Assembly (NCBI RefSeq): GCF_009862265.1
Contig: NZ_WWGX01000089.1
Span: 62,001 to 126,000 of the forward strand
DNA: 64,000 bases
Origin: Streptomyces sp. SID8352
Lineage (GTDB): Bacteria; Actinomycetota; Actinomycetes; Streptomycetales; Streptomycetaceae
Direction: 5' to 3'
A program made the position numbers and the translations under genes. The notes beneath the pieces are model-generated. The model saw nothing but the letters and a program-made list of their open reading frames with translations. It ran no database searches and was not told where the DNA came from. The stretch's first letter is position 1, and every line of letters starts with the position of its first letter. Shown piece by piece: positions 63,647-64,000 of the stretch.

Positions 63647-64000
63647 TTGCAGGAACAGTTACCCATCGACGACAGGCCGTCCTTCGGCCGCACGCTCCAC
63701 GCCTACCGGACCGGCGGGGGGATGTCCTTGCAGGCGCTGGCGGATCTGGTGCACTACAGCAAGGGCCATCTGAGCAAGATCGAGAACGGTGACAAGCTCG
63801 CCTCCGCGCAACTGGCCCACAGCTGCGACGACGTCCTCGGCGCCGGTGGCGAGCTGGTGCTCGCGCACCGCAGGGCCGGTCAGGGGAGACCGCGGACGCG
63901 CCGTCGGCGACCGGCCCAACTGCCGATGGCTCCTGCCCCGTTCATCGGACGCACGACGCAACTGGCGGCGCTGGACGCCGTCCTGGACCGGTCGCACCAG
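63647..64000 (+). CDS. Xre/NB-ARC regulator, 5' part (runs off the window)
   Basis: The first 118 residues of a regulator. An Xre-type helix-turn-helix covers RPSFGRTLHAYRTGGGMSL and ADLVHYSKGHLSKIENGDK. A basic linker then leads to PFIGRTTQLAALDAVLD, the typical beginning of an NB-ARC/AAA domain. Codon TTA at 63659-63661 lies upstream of the helix-turn-helix, so translation should depend on bldA. I chose TTG at 63647 because GGGAGG stands seven bases before it; ATG at 63629 is an alternative in the same frame, and the TTA remains inside with both. The 3' end lies outside the window. Confidence 0.75.
   Translation, partial: MQEQLPIDDRPSFGRTLHAYRTGGGMSLQALADLVHYSKGHLSKIENGDKLASAQLAHSCDDVLGAGGELVLAHRRAGQGRPRTRRRRPAQLPMAPAPFIGRTTQLAALDAVLDRSHQ

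Overview
The window is high-GC actinobacterial DNA, almost certainly from a Streptomyces chromosome. Evidence includes very strong third-position G/C bias, GTG/TTG starts with GGAGG-type ribosome sites, ATGA/GTGA overlaps, an RmdA-type c-di-GMP protein, an RpfD-type cell-wall hydrolase, a SARP regulator and rare TTA codons. Gene order in the first 13 kb (acyltransferase pair, sdhB-sdhA-sdhC, divergent LysR, rmdA) and at 37.6-40.5 kb (rpfD, gnd) matches what I remember of the S. coelicolor SCO0920-0975 region.

Layout. 0-13 kb: UvrA-like ABC protein (5' end outside the window), PRC-barrel/DUF2382 protein, OlsB/OlsA-like acyltransferases, succinate dehydrogenase operon with divergent LysR, NTF2-like protein, a frameshifted rmdA and a methyltransferase. 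13.9-19 kb: cell-surface genes (Pro-Thr stalk protein, DUF4239 membrane protein, two small secreted tail-anchored proteins, class F sortase, polysaccharide deacetylase). 19-42 kb: permease, CapA-like protein, orphan ECF sigma factor, Fpg/Nei glycosylase, SpoIIE phosphatase, LMF-family membrane protein, amidase, SDR, WS/DGAT, FhuF-like reductase, DMT transporter, rpfD, gnd, panD.

42.4-57.8 kb is the exciting part: a genomic island holding an N-nitrosourea (streptozotocin-type) biosynthetic locus. sznE (arginine N-methyltransferase) and sznF (N-nitrosating heme-oxygenase-like diiron/cupin enzyme, with every metal ligand I know of conserved at the same residue number) are followed by a translationally coupled Rieske protein, two ATP-grasp ligases, an MFS exporter, an alpha/beta hydrolase and a LysE exporter. 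A convergent Xre-SARP-NB-ARC regulator closes the set. Next to the pathway sits a DNA-alkylation defence module: an ECF sigma factor, a domain-permuted Ada-like protein, an Ogt and a 2OG-Fe(II) oxygenase. It is a logical self-protection system for a producer of a DNA-methylating compound. Heptamer repeats at 11-bp spacing lie upstream of both sznE and the SARP gene, and TTA (bldA) codons occur in the sigma factor, sznE and the SARP gene.

The island is bracketed by two diverged direct copies of the panD 5' end and leader: an intact panD on the left and a ten-codon stump on the right. Transposase remnants lie inside it, which points to horizontal acquisition at panD. No integrase gene is visible.

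58-64 kb: decayed ground beyond the island (a secreted beta-propeller pseudogene with several frameshifts; a deletion scar joining the 3' parts of a divergent IclR/SDR pair). It also holds an intact multicopper oxidase, a guanylate kinase and the start of an Xre/NB-ARC regulator with a TTA codon, cut by the window end. I saw no tRNA, rRNA or CRISPR.
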